Source: Phoronis australis
Lineage: Eukaryota > Phoronida > Phoronidae
NCBI GenBank assembly: GCA_002633005.1
Contig: NMRA01000106.1
Coordinates: 539,655 to 603,654, forward strand
Direction of reading: 5' to 3'
Length of the DNA: 64,000 nucleotides
The notes beneath the pieces are model-generated. The model searched no databases, was not told where the DNA came from, and saw only the letters and a program-made list of their open reading frames with translations. This document shows, in pieces, positions 44,240 to 57,836 of this stretch. A program made the position numbers and the translations under genes. How positions within the stretch are numbered: the stretch's first letter is position 1; each line of letters starts with the position of its first letter.

Positions 44240-46420
44240 CTTTACTAATTTAGGACTTTCAGATTTTTACGTAAAATGATTGTGTTCTCTGCCACCCTAA
44301 AAACTCTTTTCACTGCTTTTCGAAGCCACGAAAATACTTATAGTATACTCTACAGCTCTACAGTTAAGTTATTTTTAAGTAACTAGCGTCCTTACCCGAA
44401 GATATGCTTTAATATGATTAAGGAAAATACTGTGGTACCGCAACCCTCAGTGAGATTCAAATGAATCGACGTGCAGCGTTTTTACCTGATATGTTATGCC
44501 TTGTCATGTTATTACACTCCACACGTTTGTAACTTGAATTTAAGTGGTGTATAATAAAATTGTCTTGCGCATTCAACATCTCGTGTACATGTAATGTGTT
44601 TGTTTTAAAAAACGATCAATTCGTTTTCCAAAGAATTGGGCCCCAGTTGTGGTGGGCGCTGTGGTTTGGTGGCGAGTCCGTTTCAAGATACACCCTATCA
44701 AGTTAGGTCTATACAAGGAATGAATCCGGCCGGGCACACACATTGACAAGGTGACCGCATTCGCGAACAGTGTACAGTACCAGAAATTGCGGGTAAGCTG
44801 TACTTTTTCAGCAAAGTCTTGCAGGCCTCGCGCGGTGTTCAATAGGCCTCATAAGGAACCCTGGTTCCGAACTTAGCACTAACCGTCTTCCTACCCCGCA
44901 ATCACTCCCGTTTTCTATACCGGGAATTTCTTCACAAAAGCCCACCCGATGAAACGCCCATGCCCATGGGAATTTTAATTGGTTTTACAATTTCGGGTTT
45001 CGTGTTCAGACATTGAGACGTTTATTTAGAATATTGCAAGATTGGTCCTGGAATCCATCGTCTTTGACGAAAGCAAAAGGTTTGAAGCAACCCATGGTGA
45101 ACGGGTCAAATATAGTTGCACTCGTAACTCTTTTAAATGGACTTGGCAACCTTATTTATGTAGCGTTTGACAGTACTTTTTGGTCAAGCGATAGATCGAC
45201 TTTTTTGTATGGATAATATGCATAGGTGTACTTTTGTCTCGTGACGGTCCAGGCCATATTGATTGTGTACATGTAGATATTGGCTCTCAATGTACATTTC
45301 GACCCTCGTCGAACTGGTCTTAGTTGTACATGCATATCTTTCCACCACAGTATACAGTACGTTTTGGTTCCGAGAAAACGTTTTCAGGTGATTTTTTTCT
45401 TGATACATTAGACATTTTTCAATTATTGTGAAACACGATAGCACAACAATCAATGTGATTCAGCTTAGCGAAGCGATATTTAAGTGTTTATTGTCGCTTT
45501 TAATGACGGACTATGCGCTGAGATCACCATCGTTCGTCAGTTTTTCTCTTATACTGACGAGACTGAACATCTGTTTATTTCCGGGCATGTCACGCGATCA
45601 TCTGAGAGGCCTAATCACGTGATGGGGTTTTTACGCGGCCGTTGGTGATCCTTTTCTTGAAGATTGGGTAGTTGTCTAAATCACTGCGTACACACTACGC
45701 TTTTTCGTATACGCGACTTTTCGTGTGTTAAAATCGGTGTGTGTAGATGGATGTTCCACATAAAATTTTGCTGGTGGGTGTGACTCATACCCGGATGTGC
45801 ACAAATATGTTTTTACGGAACTCATGAGCCGTGTTCATGAGACCAAATCTAGAAGGGATTTAAATCATCTTAAAAACTCCAGCGACACGTTAACTTCCAC
45901 AAACTCTCCAGGATGCATGGAAATTGCTCTATTTGGCTACAAAATCATGGATTTCTCTTACACCGTGGGAGGGAGAACACACCTCCCGCCCGCTCAGCGC
46001 TACGTGCCTTGGATTCGCGCGAAACATGGATCGGTCGCTGATGAACATGTATATTGTTCTTGATAAGTTCTTATTTTTATAATACTCTCAAGTAGGTCTA
46101 CACCTTGGAAGTAGCATATCAATACAACTAGTCGCATAAATTATCGAAAATATATTGCAATTCTTCCTTCATGTCTTTCAATTCTTCTCCACTGCACGAT
46201 TGTTGCTGGTCGTGAAACTATACGATTACGTGATATAGTAATTATCATCAGACAGCACGAAACGCAGGCCACGGTGAAATTTGAAAGTTGAAATCGTTTA
46301 AAAACAATGATGCTTCTCCCAAACCATAACGGCTTCCAGTGCTTGAAAAAGCTAGAAAAGAACAATGTGTGCTTATGCGAGAACCGTGACAAGGGTGACT
46401 GCAATTTCCCACGCCGGACG
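44240..46420. other. Gene-poor stretch
   Basis: No coding region, RNA gene or repeat family recognised. ORFs up to 89 aa have no motifs. Confidence 0.5.
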
Positions 46421-47335
46421 TTTTTGTAGGAGTTGCTTGCAGATCGTTTCACTACATGCATGTGTGAAAATAACGGTCAAGTCATTATTTAAGGACATCA
46501 GTACGATCGAATCGCAAAACGCAATCATATATGACACTTTGTAAGTACGTGTTAGCCAAATGCGACATACATTGTAAGTCCTATTTATAATTCGCAATAT
46601 ATTCCAGTAATAATTCTTTTGCCAATCACAAGCCAGGAATAAGTGCTGTAATAAATATTTATTACTGTAAGTAATATATATTCCAGAAATAAATTATTAC
46701 TGAAACAAATCAACTGATTTGATTCCAGGAAAAATTACTACAATAAATGCATCGGACTTTTATCGCTCTTGGCCTACGATACACGTTTTTGGAAGTTTGG
46801 CCGACATCCGATGAGTGTCTTTTCTGTAGAAGCAATTGCTCACAGAAGGTTCTTCCTAAACGTATACCTGTAAATCAAGAACGGACCATAATTCATGAAA
46901 ATACCGTCAAATTGTAAAACACTGGTACATACGCTAGAACATTTCAGGATGATGCATTTCCTGAATTTAAGTCGAAATCCGATTGGAAATGCAGGAGGAA
47001 TTGCTGACTCCGGAAGAAGTTCCTGCATGCATGCGTGAAAGTCAAAAACGGAGCAAGTACGGTCGAATTGCAAAACACTGATAAAATGCACCAGGACACT
47101 TCATGGTGGTACATTCATGATTTTTTATCGAAATCTGGTGAGAAGTATAGAAGAAGCAATGCACAGACAGGATCGTTTTTCAACAAGCAAGTGTGAAAAT
47201 AAAGATCTCAGTGGTCAAATCGCTAAATGCCCACAAACTTTTTGATAAGGCACTTCGAACAGATTTTTGGAAGTTTGGTCAACATCCAATGAGAAATGTA
47301 GCAGGAGTTGAGTACAGAACATTTCTTTGCACGGA
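46420..47335. repeat. Degenerate tandem array, unit about 155-200 bp, four to five units
   Basis: Recurring landmarks in fixed order: gaagtttggtcgacatccgatga / ctggtgagaagtatag; gaggaattgct (or gaagcaattgct) followed by cacagaa; tgcatgcatgcgtgaaa (or agtgtgaaaataa); then tcgaattgcaaaacactg. Units start near 46420, 46790, 46966, 47118 and 47275. Divergence is high, so it is an old satellite-like array or an expanded element 3' end. Confidence 0.6.
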
Positions 47336-48967
47336 CGGGCGGAATTATTGAGCTTCACCTTCGCTTTCGACGGGGTACAAAATGCTCAATGTCTGTCAAC
47401 AACTTGGCTGCTGGTTGGCGCTGAAAAGCAATCTCAGTCATCAACCTCAATGTTACTGAAGTGCAAATACATGTATGTTGGAAACTTTCACGTACTCAAC
47501 GCTGCCAAATTCGCGCTTACAACACCATCAAAAGGTTCAATGGTGTCCACAATCTGGAGGGGAGAGGGCAGAAACCTTGACCTCATAGTTTACTTTAAAA
47601 ATGAGTCACGTGCCTGTGTATGCACTGCCTGTGACGTGAGTTGGCATCGGAAATAGAATTCTATTGTGGTAAGTAAATGAGAAACTGGTTTTATAACGGC
47701 GAAAAACCAATAAGCATTTCCCTTTATTATCTAGCAAAATGGGGCGAAACAAGGCTTTTATTGGGATGTCGAAGGCAATTTCATTGTCCACTGAGACGGT
47801 GCTAATGTTGTACTGTTGAACAAGAAACGCAGAAAGGTAAAAAAGGGCTCTCAATTTGTGCACACTTGCTTATAATTAAAATAGAAGTGAGAGATAAGTC
47901 AACCGAATATTTCCAGATTTCGCTCTTGTGAGCATTCGTGGTTATAGGCATTTTCCGCCAACTTCGGCTCGTTCGATCCCCCCCCCGAGCCCCCCTGGGT
48001 TCGCCCGTGTTTTATTCTATTATAAAAAAGAGGTTGGTCATATGCGTTACTGCAAAAGTATTTCTGGCATGTTCCCGGCTTTGTTTTATTGCATGTACAG
48101 TTTAGGTACTAGTAATGTTGGTATGTTTTCAGTGCAACTTTTAGAAGTAATTAAAGTGGTTTTATAGAACAAGTTCAAAATGCGCTTTAGTGTTTTAAAA
48201 CATTTGAGAAAAGGTAATTGAATAATTTGGTATAAAAGGTTTTTCGGTCTTCTCAAAATATTCATTTTGCCTGCAGCTAATTCCAAACCCCACAGTCTCC
48301 ATTTTTCTCAAGCATTAGCCATCCTATTTGCACTTTTTAAAACAATGTATACATTATTAATTAACAAGTATTGGTTTTAATACGGGATATTGCAATTACG
48401 CTGAACTTCAGCATAACTAAGTTCATTTTCAGGTAAAAATGGTTACTTGTGCCTCTAATGTTAATAAGATCACAGGCTCATAAATTACTAAGGCACTGGT
48501 TTGAAATAGATAATTTTGCAAAAACGGCAAGGCCAGTGTTATTTCTGCTGTCTCGACATCTGAAAAATAAGAGCGACTAGTCTTAGATTTGAAGAAATGC
48601 CTTGACCTTAAACTCGAACAGAAGCCCGTGACCATACATGTATATTTGAGTGTTGCGCTTTCCACTGTTTCCAGAAAATGCATCGTTTTGCCTATAACAC
48701 CAAGGCCTGTGCACGGGATTTTATGGTAAGTTAGGCTTTGCAGAGAGCTACGTGCTCTCCCAATACGTTACGCGACCATTGATTGATATTGGCTTGCTTT
48801 TTTCTTTGACGTTTAATCAGCTATTCTACTTTGCGGCTGTCTAAATAGGAATGCTGTAAGCAGTCTGCGGCACGACAAAATATGAGTTGGCTGCTAATAC
48901 AGTTCTGATTTGTCAGTTGGCCAATCTCAGTGCGTCAATGCAAATGCCTACGTCGCTGGCGCGCTAC
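47336..48967. other. No gene recognised
   Basis: Includes a C-rich stretch (gatcccccccccgagccccc, about 47976-47996) like the ends of other local elements. The ORF at 47327-47656 lacks any motif. Confidence 0.5.
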
Positions 48968-49123
48968 CTGGCGTGCGTTCTGTAACGCTAGGACTTACGC
49001 TAGGACCTAGCTAAAATCTAGTCAACGTCATGTGTTCTCATTTAAAATACACGTAAATATCTCTCGTAATCTCGCGAAGTGTTGCTTTTAGCGAGGTCCT
49101 AACGTTACTGAACGGGAGGGTGG
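48968..49123. mobile_element. 157-bp MITE family, copy 2
   Basis: gcgtgcgttctgtaacgcta...cctaacgttactgaacggga, with the family interior (gacctagctaaaatctagtc, gttctcatttaaaatacacg, gtaatctcgcgaagtgttgc). Confidence 0.88.
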
Positions 49124-51235
49124 TATACTATAATGTGTTCCAGCTGGGAAGAGTACGGCCGACATTTTTGAGGACTACTTCGACTACTAGGGCGTCTCCT
49201 AGAGGCAATTTAGATTTTCAGTTGTGCATGCTTCAATATCTATCACTTTGTTCATTGGTGGATGGTCTGGTAAATTTGCGAATACGTTTCTATCAAGGAG
49301 ACGACGGCACCTGCCTTTTTGCGGACGAATTTAACTAATGTGATCCCCTAGTGCCCTAGTGCCTTTGTAAATTATTTTTTGTGTTTTCAGTCGCTCGCTT
49401 AAAATCATAAAATATGATGTTCCTTTTGAAGAGAGCATGGCTGAAGTTGAATTCAGTCCGACAGATTTGACAACTATGGCGTCTTTTTGTGGCAACTGGC
49501 GAGTTTGGTTTTCTTTACCTTTGCCTTAATATCTACCAAGTTCTTTAATCTGATACTATCGAAGAGACCATGGTAGCCGTTGACTGTCTTAAAGACCGGT
49601 AAACCATGGCGCTACCTAGTTGAATTTTAACGGCTGCCTCAGTATCTACGGTGTTCCTTGACGGATGGACTACTGAAGATGCGTAATGTAACTTATTTTA
49701 CTTTCTCGAAACCAACAGTTAAACACGTCAAAACCAGCGCCTGTGAGCTCAAGCCTTTGCCATTAAAAAGCTTCCATCAATGTCAATGCACAGTGTCGAT
49801 GAATGCCCCGCGTAGTGTCGCTCAATATGAATGTAAAATTCTGCGCTGATACGCGGTGAGAGTCGCACGTAGTTTCTTGAAAATTTAACATTACATCACT
49901 GTCTGCAGTTTCTCACTCTGTTCACTTTGAACCTTTTATGGATAAATATTATGATGCCTTCTTTCTATTACGATGGAACAATTCCCAGAAGATTATTCTT
50001 GTAGCAGTCTGGGGCTACATGTATATTGTATTCACTACACGGGTAAAAGCAAAAATTGAAACACTTTGTATTCAAACAATAAGTGATATATTAGATAATA
50101 AAATAAGGGTTGTGCATGTCTGGTGGGAGTTTGCTGAACTTCAGTCCTTTTGCTCGTCATCACGTTCTCAAGTTGTTCTGAAGTTCTTCGTCATCCTAGC
50201 AGTGGTGTAGGCGTGGAAACGGAAATTCATGAGTGACGTATTTCAGAGTAAACTCGGATTGTGTTCCCTAGACACGAGTCGTTAGCGTATGGAACGGAAA
50301 CAGCGAATTCTAACTTACGATACAACAAAACCACCTGAATCCAGCCTCACCGACCAATTCTTCGCTGGCCGCCGTTTTGGTGGGTTACACTTGTATACTT
50401 GCGAAACATACATTTGCTTTTCACTCACATGGTTTAACGTTATTTTTTTCATGCATGACCTCGTTTTTTTGTTCGTTTTTAGCTGGCGTCAAAGCCTCTG
50501 GCAGGTATAACCAGGGGAAATGGTTGCAAGTGGCACAATGACCCACTTGACAACGAATCTTTCGTAGACTGTCTTGACTTCAGTCTTAGCTTTATGCATC
50601 TTCTATAAACCAATTGAACTTGTTACCCAGTTGTTTTGTATCACTTCGCTTTCCGTACATCGCATGGAATGCGTTTCCTTTAGACTGTCCGATGGCTTCC
50701 CGCATCCGGGACATCCAGTGGTGAGCAGTGTATTCTGGGCTCAAAAATCGTTTGCTGATTCCACCTAAAACTGAAAATATATTAATACAATTTCTGAAGC
50801 AAAACTTCTACGCCACCGGGCCCTAATGTAAAAGTCAACTTTCTTTGTTGGTGCATTTGCCCTTCCAAAGCGAGGTCAATGAATTCTTTAACCTTTTTTG
50901 AAGCGCCAATAAACCTGCGTTACGTGGAAGAATTTAGTTTTTGCCGCTATAGAATTGGTTTCAACTTGTTACATATTCAAACAGAAGTGATGTTTGGTAT
51001 TCTACAGCTCATTATTGCTCGACACTATGATCAGCGAATCAAATGACACGCCGTGACAAGCCGAATGTGGGAGACTTCTCTCGAGCGCCTATTTTGAGTA
51101 AGGAATAATTTGAAACCAATTTCTTAACTGTAAGTGGTCTGCAGAAAACAAAGGTTTTTTATTCGTGACATTTAGCCAATTGACGATTCGGAGCAATTTA
51201 AAGTAACATTATTGACCAAAAAGTAATTTTCTTAT
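49124..51235. other. No gene recognised
   Basis: 2.1 kb with short domainless ORFs. No repeats were recognised. Confidence 0.5.
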
Positions 51236-51299
51236 ATCAGCCCGAACGGGGATTCGAACAGGGAACATTCGCATTCGTAGCCTAACGCTGTCCTAAATC
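51236..51299 (-). tRNA. tRNA-like pseudogene / tRNA-derived repeat head
   Basis: The minus strand reads tttaggacagcgttaggct, a tRNA anticodon-arm-like hairpin (gcgtt/aatgc, 8-nt loop), then the B-box gttcgaatccc at 51249-51260. The layout is tRNA-like from D arm to T loop. However, the T stem and acceptor stem do not pair and the loop is one base too long, so it is not a functional tRNA. Confidence 0.4.
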
Positions 51300-51604
51300 A
51301 AAATTAGTGTACAACAAATCCGGCGCCTGGAATTCTTTGTCTTGACAACTGAAACATATCCGCCACAATAAATAACTTCATTTTCTGGACCTGATCTGAA
51401 GCAATAACTACTTGTCAGCGTCTCTTCTTATGCGCAGAAACCATTCCTAATCTCAGTAAGAAACGAGGTGAGACCGACTTTACAACGGGAAGTGTATTAA
51501 TTAAACAGTTGAAAAACTCTCAAGCTTGCTGCCACGTCAAACTAGAAAAATGTCATATTTCCGTAGCCGATTGTAGACGGAGAAAGGACAACCGATTCAT
51601 GAAG

Positions 51605-51690
51605 GATAAAAAAAAACTAAAAAAAAAAGAAAAAAAAACAAAGGAAAAAAAACAAAAGAAAAAAAAACAAAGGAAAAAAACAAAGCGCAT
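51605..51690. repeat. A-rich low-complexity tract
   Basis: Imperfect (A)n with scattered g/c (aaaaaaacaaaggaaaaa). It gives the apparent polylysine ORF on the plus strand and the polyphenylalanine ORF on the minus strand. Confidence 0.95.
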
Positions 51691-51699
51691 CGCCAAAAA

Positions 51700-52436
51700 T
51701 TTCTTAACTGAATTTTGACAGAGTGGATTTGAAAAATGGCGCTATGTGGTTCTAGATGGCTGAACGCTGACTGTGAGGAACTCATCGCCGTGTGAAAACG
51801 GAGGAAAATGAAGCCTGAGAGACGAATATAAGAGGGATAGAAGGAACCCGGACACGGGGGAAATAGAGAACGAGAAAGGCAAAGCACAGGGGGAAGGAAG
51901 GGAACTATACAGAGAGAAATAAAAATATGAGCAGGATTTTGTTGGGAGAGCTTCAGACGCAGCAGGTACATTTAGGCCGTCACCAGAATACATCCTTTAC
52001 AATAGGTCATTAATTATCCGTGTAAAGTGAATGAATGTTTGGGAAGCTGTAACTTGGCACTTTGATTTTCAGCTGACGGCAGTGGTCACTCGCGACATCA
52101 TGCAATAATTGCTGTTGAATAGCGCTAAATTAACGTTATTGGTTCCTAACAGATAACTCACTGGATAACTTAAATGACGTTATGACTGAATTACTACGCG
52201 ACAAAATAGTTAAAATGAACAGAGTTGTCTCGGAGATAAAAAGCAGCAGCACGTCTCGCGCCATGATAAATTTCCCAACTCTTTCTGCATTCCAGAGCAA
52301 AACGGGCGAATTGTGTAAAGATTCTTGGACTAGAGTTCAAGTGGCATAGAATGTCAAACACATTAAATTGCATCTCAGACAGATTAAACGATGTTTCCAA
52401 TCTGTTGTTTTATATATCTGAGATTGCCTTATTCGA
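51700..52436. other. No gene recognised
   Basis: Purine-rich on the plus strand up to about 51930; otherwise nothing notable. Confidence 0.5.
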
Positions 52437-52797
52437 AGTGGTTCTCTGCCACTGACTCATATTGAGTCAAACTGTTCACCAGATATTTTACGTTTTTTTG
52501 TACATATTTTGAATTTCTGTTGATGTCAAAGCGATTTTCTTTTGATTTCAAATTTCAAAAAAAGATCTGTCAAGTGCTCGTCACTTCTTTGATTTTCCTC
52601 CCACACGGCAAAGCACCTTTCCTTATTTAGTATGGCCAGACTTTGGTATAAACAAAACAATGGCGAATTCAAGCAGTAGTCAATTCGTCCTCTTTGAGCG
52701 CATGCGCGCAATATCCAAAGCGAATAATTCACAAGAAGCAGAATCGCCAAGATATGTTTAAAAGGTATTTTTACGAGTTTTCGCGTTCCCTTCCTCT
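52437..52797. mobile_element. TTAA-type MITE, 5'-truncated copy
   Basis: Shares gtggttctctgccactga, ctgttcaccagatatttt, gagcgcatgcgc and the terminus cgcgttcccttcctct|ttaa with 28767-29255. TTAA lies at 52798-52801. The first ~40 bp of the family are missing. Confidence 0.75.
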
Positions 52798-52801
52798 TTA
52801 A

Positions 52802-55138
52802 AACATTTGTTGGAGCAAATTCCATTCCGCATGAGATGGTGACTCGGGTGTTCTAGTTAACCAATCAGTCGACAACAATGGATAATTTTTAAGCACACTG
52901 TCTCCTACAACAGATGTCTAGCACCTTAGTATTGAGGATATTGTGTATAATTCCTGGCAATTTTCCTTTCATGCGCATAAGTAATCACTACATGAATCGT
53001 AGCAGATGATCCTAATCTTATCGACATTGTTGAGTGTCTGAATTACCCTTCCATTCAACGTCGCTTCCTCTGCTTTTGAATGTTGGAGAAATTTCAAGTG
53101 ATTTCAATAAAAGACAACATTTACGCATATGTTTCATCTTGATTATGATCTTGTAACCCACTCCTGAAGCAGTAAATTCTACAAGCTTTGTCTTCACTCT
53201 GTTTAAAACTAATCTAGTATTGAGACCAAGGTAGTAATTTCCTTAAGCCGTACTGAGCATGGCAGACATTTTGAAGGACGGGTTGACTGCAAAAAGTGAA
53301 CAGGGCGGGAGGAGGGTCGTTTACCTGGCGCACGTGAATGGCTTTATGAAGACAAACAAGCGTACATAATCCTTTACCAGAATCCTTTACAAGTTTTAAT
53401 GGCCCTACCTTTGAAACAATCGCGCTACGTGCAAGTATGCATTGTTATTGAACCAATGGCAGTCTGAACAACGAGCTCGCACATTTCGAATCACGAATTA
53501 GCTTTTTCGAGTACCATTTCGCAGTGAAGTAGTTAACAATGATGTAAATGTATTATTGCCTTTCTGACGAACCCGGACACATCAATATCTTCGAAATCAA
53601 TGAACGTTTATCATTCTACTTTGCTTACTGTTTCACGAGGCACTGCACCCTCTTGGGAATTGCATTGTTTATCAGTGAATTTTCATAACTGCGTTTGAAA
53701 TAAACATGAAGGAGAATAATTGTTTAAAGTGCGCCTGAGAGTTTGGAAATGGAGCTGTTATTACTTGTTTATATTGCCGCTGATGAACAGTGAATGGAGT
53801 TATTTTTTACTTAAAATAATTTGCGATGTATTGATTTTTAATACGATCAAAGAATATTTCTGTGTCAATTAAGCTTGAGACGGAAAATTTAAGTAAGCGT
53901 GGTTGGCTTTATGCGNAAGGGGCAAAACCCGCCATATTGCTCTTGTTTGGACCCGAGTCTTTGCTACACACGCTAAATTTTACTGGAGTTCTTATGGTGA
54001 ATTTTACGCTTAATAGATGGTAGATGGATCGTGCATTAACTGTGAATGGGTGAAGAAAATGTGAACTTGTTATGTTGTGCGAAGCTGTGAACGGACTGAA
54101 ATTGGAACTCAACCCGGTCTATTCCTGAATGCCGCAGGCATACCGGGACGATAGTTTATCCCCATAAAAAGTTACTCACTTCAAAATACAGCAAATAAAA
54201 TCAAATGAAACATGCATATGCGCACATGGAGTTATAATTAACACATACCCTGACTCTGGTTACAATTTACAGTAGTCTACAAATAACTTGAACCTTTCCA
54301 TGAAAACCTCGCGGTTCGCTCAAGGCTCTCTCAGGGCTTTATTTTGAGGAAGTTACGTGAAATCACGAACAATAAGTCCAAGGAACACAAATCTTACAAA
54401 TTCACTTGATATGTTCTCGTGTTTTTTGCAAGTGTCACGCGGCAGGTCTCGCGCTTCACTCAGTCTCGCGCAAGCCTTTGCCTCATACTCACCTGACCAG
54501 TTGAACTACTTTGTGGTTATCGCGCGCGCGGTTTAAGTTAACTGTAACCACAATGTGGAGTTGGAATTCTTCTTCACCTGAATTCCCTTAGCTATGCTTC
54601 ATCGAAGATATGTTTAGAAGCAGAAAGGACCACTGGATAAAGTTAGGTGATAATTTTAGATGTAGAATTATTTTTGACGAGGTGAAACTTAATCAGTGAG
54701 CGGATTTCGCCTATCGTCCGTTTAAAATACACGAAACGAAATTAGTACATAACGCGATAGAACGTATTGTAGTGCGAATCTGAATTTCATTTGCCATGAC
54801 AGCAATGCTTGTTTGGCATTTTTCGAACTAAACGGCCAAAAAGTGGAAGAAAATAACATAATACACTCTGCTAACGTATTGGGCAAATTAGCCCAACGAC
54901 AAGCTTTTGCCCCACTTCCTGTGACGTCACAGTTAAGTCTCACGTAATCTCGCGTTATTGTTATAAACTCGCAAAAGGACTATTTTCACAGATACTCAAC
55001 ATATGTATTATAGAGAGACATCCCAATTTTCCTACTGCCCGAAGACCCGTTAGTCCGAAAGCTGCATGTTTCCGGTTTCTCCTGCAGCCTATTGATCCGG
55101 AGACCCTTTGATGTCAGGACTTCCTTTTTTCTTCGCAA
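52802..55138. other. No gene recognised
   Basis: 2.3 kb without supported features. An N at 53916 breaks one short ORF. The last ~50 bases before 55139 align to the intron end that precedes the EcKL exon at 63405. Confidence 0.5.
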
Positions 55139-56165
55139 GTGACGGTGTCATATGTAAACTTCTTGCCGTCAAAGTTGACAAAATCTCAAGGCAACTGACA
55201 AGTGTATCGATTAATGGTAAAGACTGCCTTCCTGCGTCATTCAAAGTTTGGGAAAATTAGAAAAAGGCTTCGTTTTTTCGAAGGATATTCAGGTTTATCA
55301 GCAACTTTTCCCCAACAATGAAACGCTACGAAGAACTGATTGCTTCGCAGGCATTGAATTTGGCTGCTTCATGTTACGTAATCGGTTGTGTGCAAGAAAA
55401 TAAATACCTGCCATTCTTGATGATTAGACCTTAGGTCAAAGGGATTCAAGATGGCCAATATACGAAAAGGCCTTGACTTTGGCTACTGCGCTCAATCGGT
55501 TATAGAATTTGCAAAGTTCCACGCTCTTGGCCTTGCTCAGAAGTGAACTCCAGAAGTTGAGGAACGCTTTGAATTTACTTTGGAAGAAACCGCTCGGACA
55601 GATAACACACTTTGTTTGCTTGGAGAACTTTGTTTAATTTCCTTTCATACTTCTCTTGACCTGGCAGTAGAAAACTCTCAAAGTAAAGTTGTTCACGAAA
55701 AAGCAACTGAATTTTGACTCAACTCCAGTGATCAGTTGCTAAAATTCTTTCAACAACAGTTGGTTAGTGAAGAACCCAACGCAACAATATGTTTAAGAGA
55801 TTTTACGTGTCGTAACCTAATGTTTAGGTATGATACTGTCAACGGAGAGACAAAACAGGTCAGTGTCAATTGCTTGGACTTTCAAATGATATCCTATCAG
55901 ATGCCTGCCAAAGACTTGGCCAAGTTTTTGTGCACTACCAGACAAGGAAAGGCCATATGTACAACTTCTTTCGGCTGTACAGGATTACGATAGCTTCATG
56001 TCTTTCATAAAAAAATTTTATTTTGATTTTCCATCTTATACTTACAAAGAGTTTAAGAACTACCCTCATGAGGATCGTCTATAAGGAATTGTGTACGCCG
56101 TGAAACAAGCAGTCAAAAGAGTAGCGAATTGGTGAGCAAGAAAACTCCTTTGCTGAGTAAGATTC
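55139..56165 (+). pseudogene. EcKL/CHK kinase-like pseudogene
   Basis: Decayed paralogue of the gene at 62261-63405, in opposite orientation. Shared segments include 'KDIQVYQQLFP', 'MKRYEEL', 'IRKGLDFGYC', 'FAKFHALGLAL', 'LRDFTCRNLMFRYDTVNGET', 'CLDFQMISYQMPA' and 'DLAKFL'. It is broken by many stops and frameshifts. The ~30 bases before it match the paralogue's intron end, but the 3' splice site reads gcaa instead of gcag. The copy therefore arose by DNA duplication, not retroposition. It still has Lys (codon 55220-55222, 'LMVKT') at the position where the intact copy has Asn. The catalytic loop is LRD here too. Confidence 0.9.
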
Positions 56166-57149
56166 CTTCGTAAAAATACCTTCGTTAAGGAGGAACAGAA
56201 CAGTTCTCACTAGGTTTTGCTCAGCAAAACACATGTCAATTGATTTGTCACCTTTTCTTCACTCTGTCGAAAACTGGAGGCAAAGAATGACATATTTTCA
56301 GTTATTTCACATAAAAACCCCTACAGATGAGCGCAGAAACTTTATTGTGTCTCGTAGTTTTGGCCCTTTCACTCCTTCTGAACAGCAAGGTAGGCTAAAA
56401 AAGGGGCAAAAAAGCACAAAATCGGCACTTTTCACCCCAAAAACACCACTTCCCTGCCGATACACGACTAAAGCCAATATTAGATTCTGAAAGCAAATTT
56501 TCTAACAATTCCGAAAATGTGGTACAAAAGTACTGTCGACTAACTAGTTTGTTTTTTTTTTTGGCAATTCTGGCTTGTTTGAGTGCTACCTGAAATCGCA
56601 GCCAATTTCTCAGTCGCTGCCCACCAATGCACAATGGCAACCGGGGGCCGCCATCTTGAAGAAGAGTGCAGCTACACCCAAACAAATGTTCTCATGTTCA
56701 CAAACACAAACAAGCCATATTCACTGAGCTTACCTGCAATGCCTACCTACAAAATGCCCCCAAACTTGGGTTACCCCAAAACTGGCCGGGGCAGCAGCCT
56801 AACTGTTCAGTGTCACCTAACCAGCGCGCGTGAAGTAGACGTTATGCTTGTTACAAAAGTCACCAAAACATTTTTGGTTTTGAATTTGTTGCGGATAGGT
56901 TCGAACCTGAACTGTGGACTGCGCCAAAATGTAGAAAACCGTTTGTTTGGACTTTTAAAGCTGAATAACGTGCACCAAAGTTAAACTTTATATCGCATCA
57001 CTTTCAAAACAATGGTCGCACTCGTACGTTATGCGCCACCCGGGACAACTCTGGTATTTTCGTAGTCTCAAATTTCTCTTCTGAGGAAAATTTTATGTGT
57101 AGACCTCAGACACACGACAACGCTTGTGGCCTTCAAATTGAGAGAATGA
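56166..57149. other. No gene recognised
   Basis: Short ORFs only. The 133-aa ORF at 56583-56984 has no motif. Confidence 0.5.
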
Positions 57150-57802
57150 TTGACCGTTTGACTGAAGTTCGCACATGCGTAAATTTCTGAACAGTGTATC
57201 ACTGAAAACCATTTTCAATGCTATCATTCAACCTCATCTAGATTATTGCCTCCCGGTGTGGGGCGTTGCATCAGGCAAGGATATTAAAACCATCCAGGTT
57301 ATCCAAAATAGGGCTGCCCGGATAATTCTGGGAGCTGGTGTGAGTGATATTAACATTGAAAATCTTCATACGGAGACTGGAATAATGAAAATATACACAA
57401 GACATAAATTCCTATCTGCTTGGTGTAAGTACAAATGTTTTAAACGTCTTGTCCCAACATACGTAAGTGCTAAGTTTGAGATGACTACTAATCGCTTCAA
57501 TACTAGGTCCTCGTTATCATCCAACTTCAATCTTCCGAAACCCAGAAACGAAACTGAGAAAAATCATGTTCCTACAGCGGGTCCTATTTAATGAACTCAC
57601 TCCCTACAGATGCCAAATCTGCATCATCCTTTATAACCTTCAAAAGAATTATAATAAATAGATTTAACTTCATGTAGATGTGTTCTGTTTAGCAAACTTA
57701 CCTTCAGTATCCCCATATCAGATTATTTTTTATTCATGTGTATATGTGTGTATGTCTGTGTATGTAGTAGTGTATTCATGTGTATGTTTGTATTTATGCA
57801 TG

Positions 57803-57836
<34 letters not shown>

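Noticed and set aside
51509-51993. Lysine-rich (+) and phenylalanine-rich (-) proteins
   Set aside because: Both result from an A-rich low-complexity tract.
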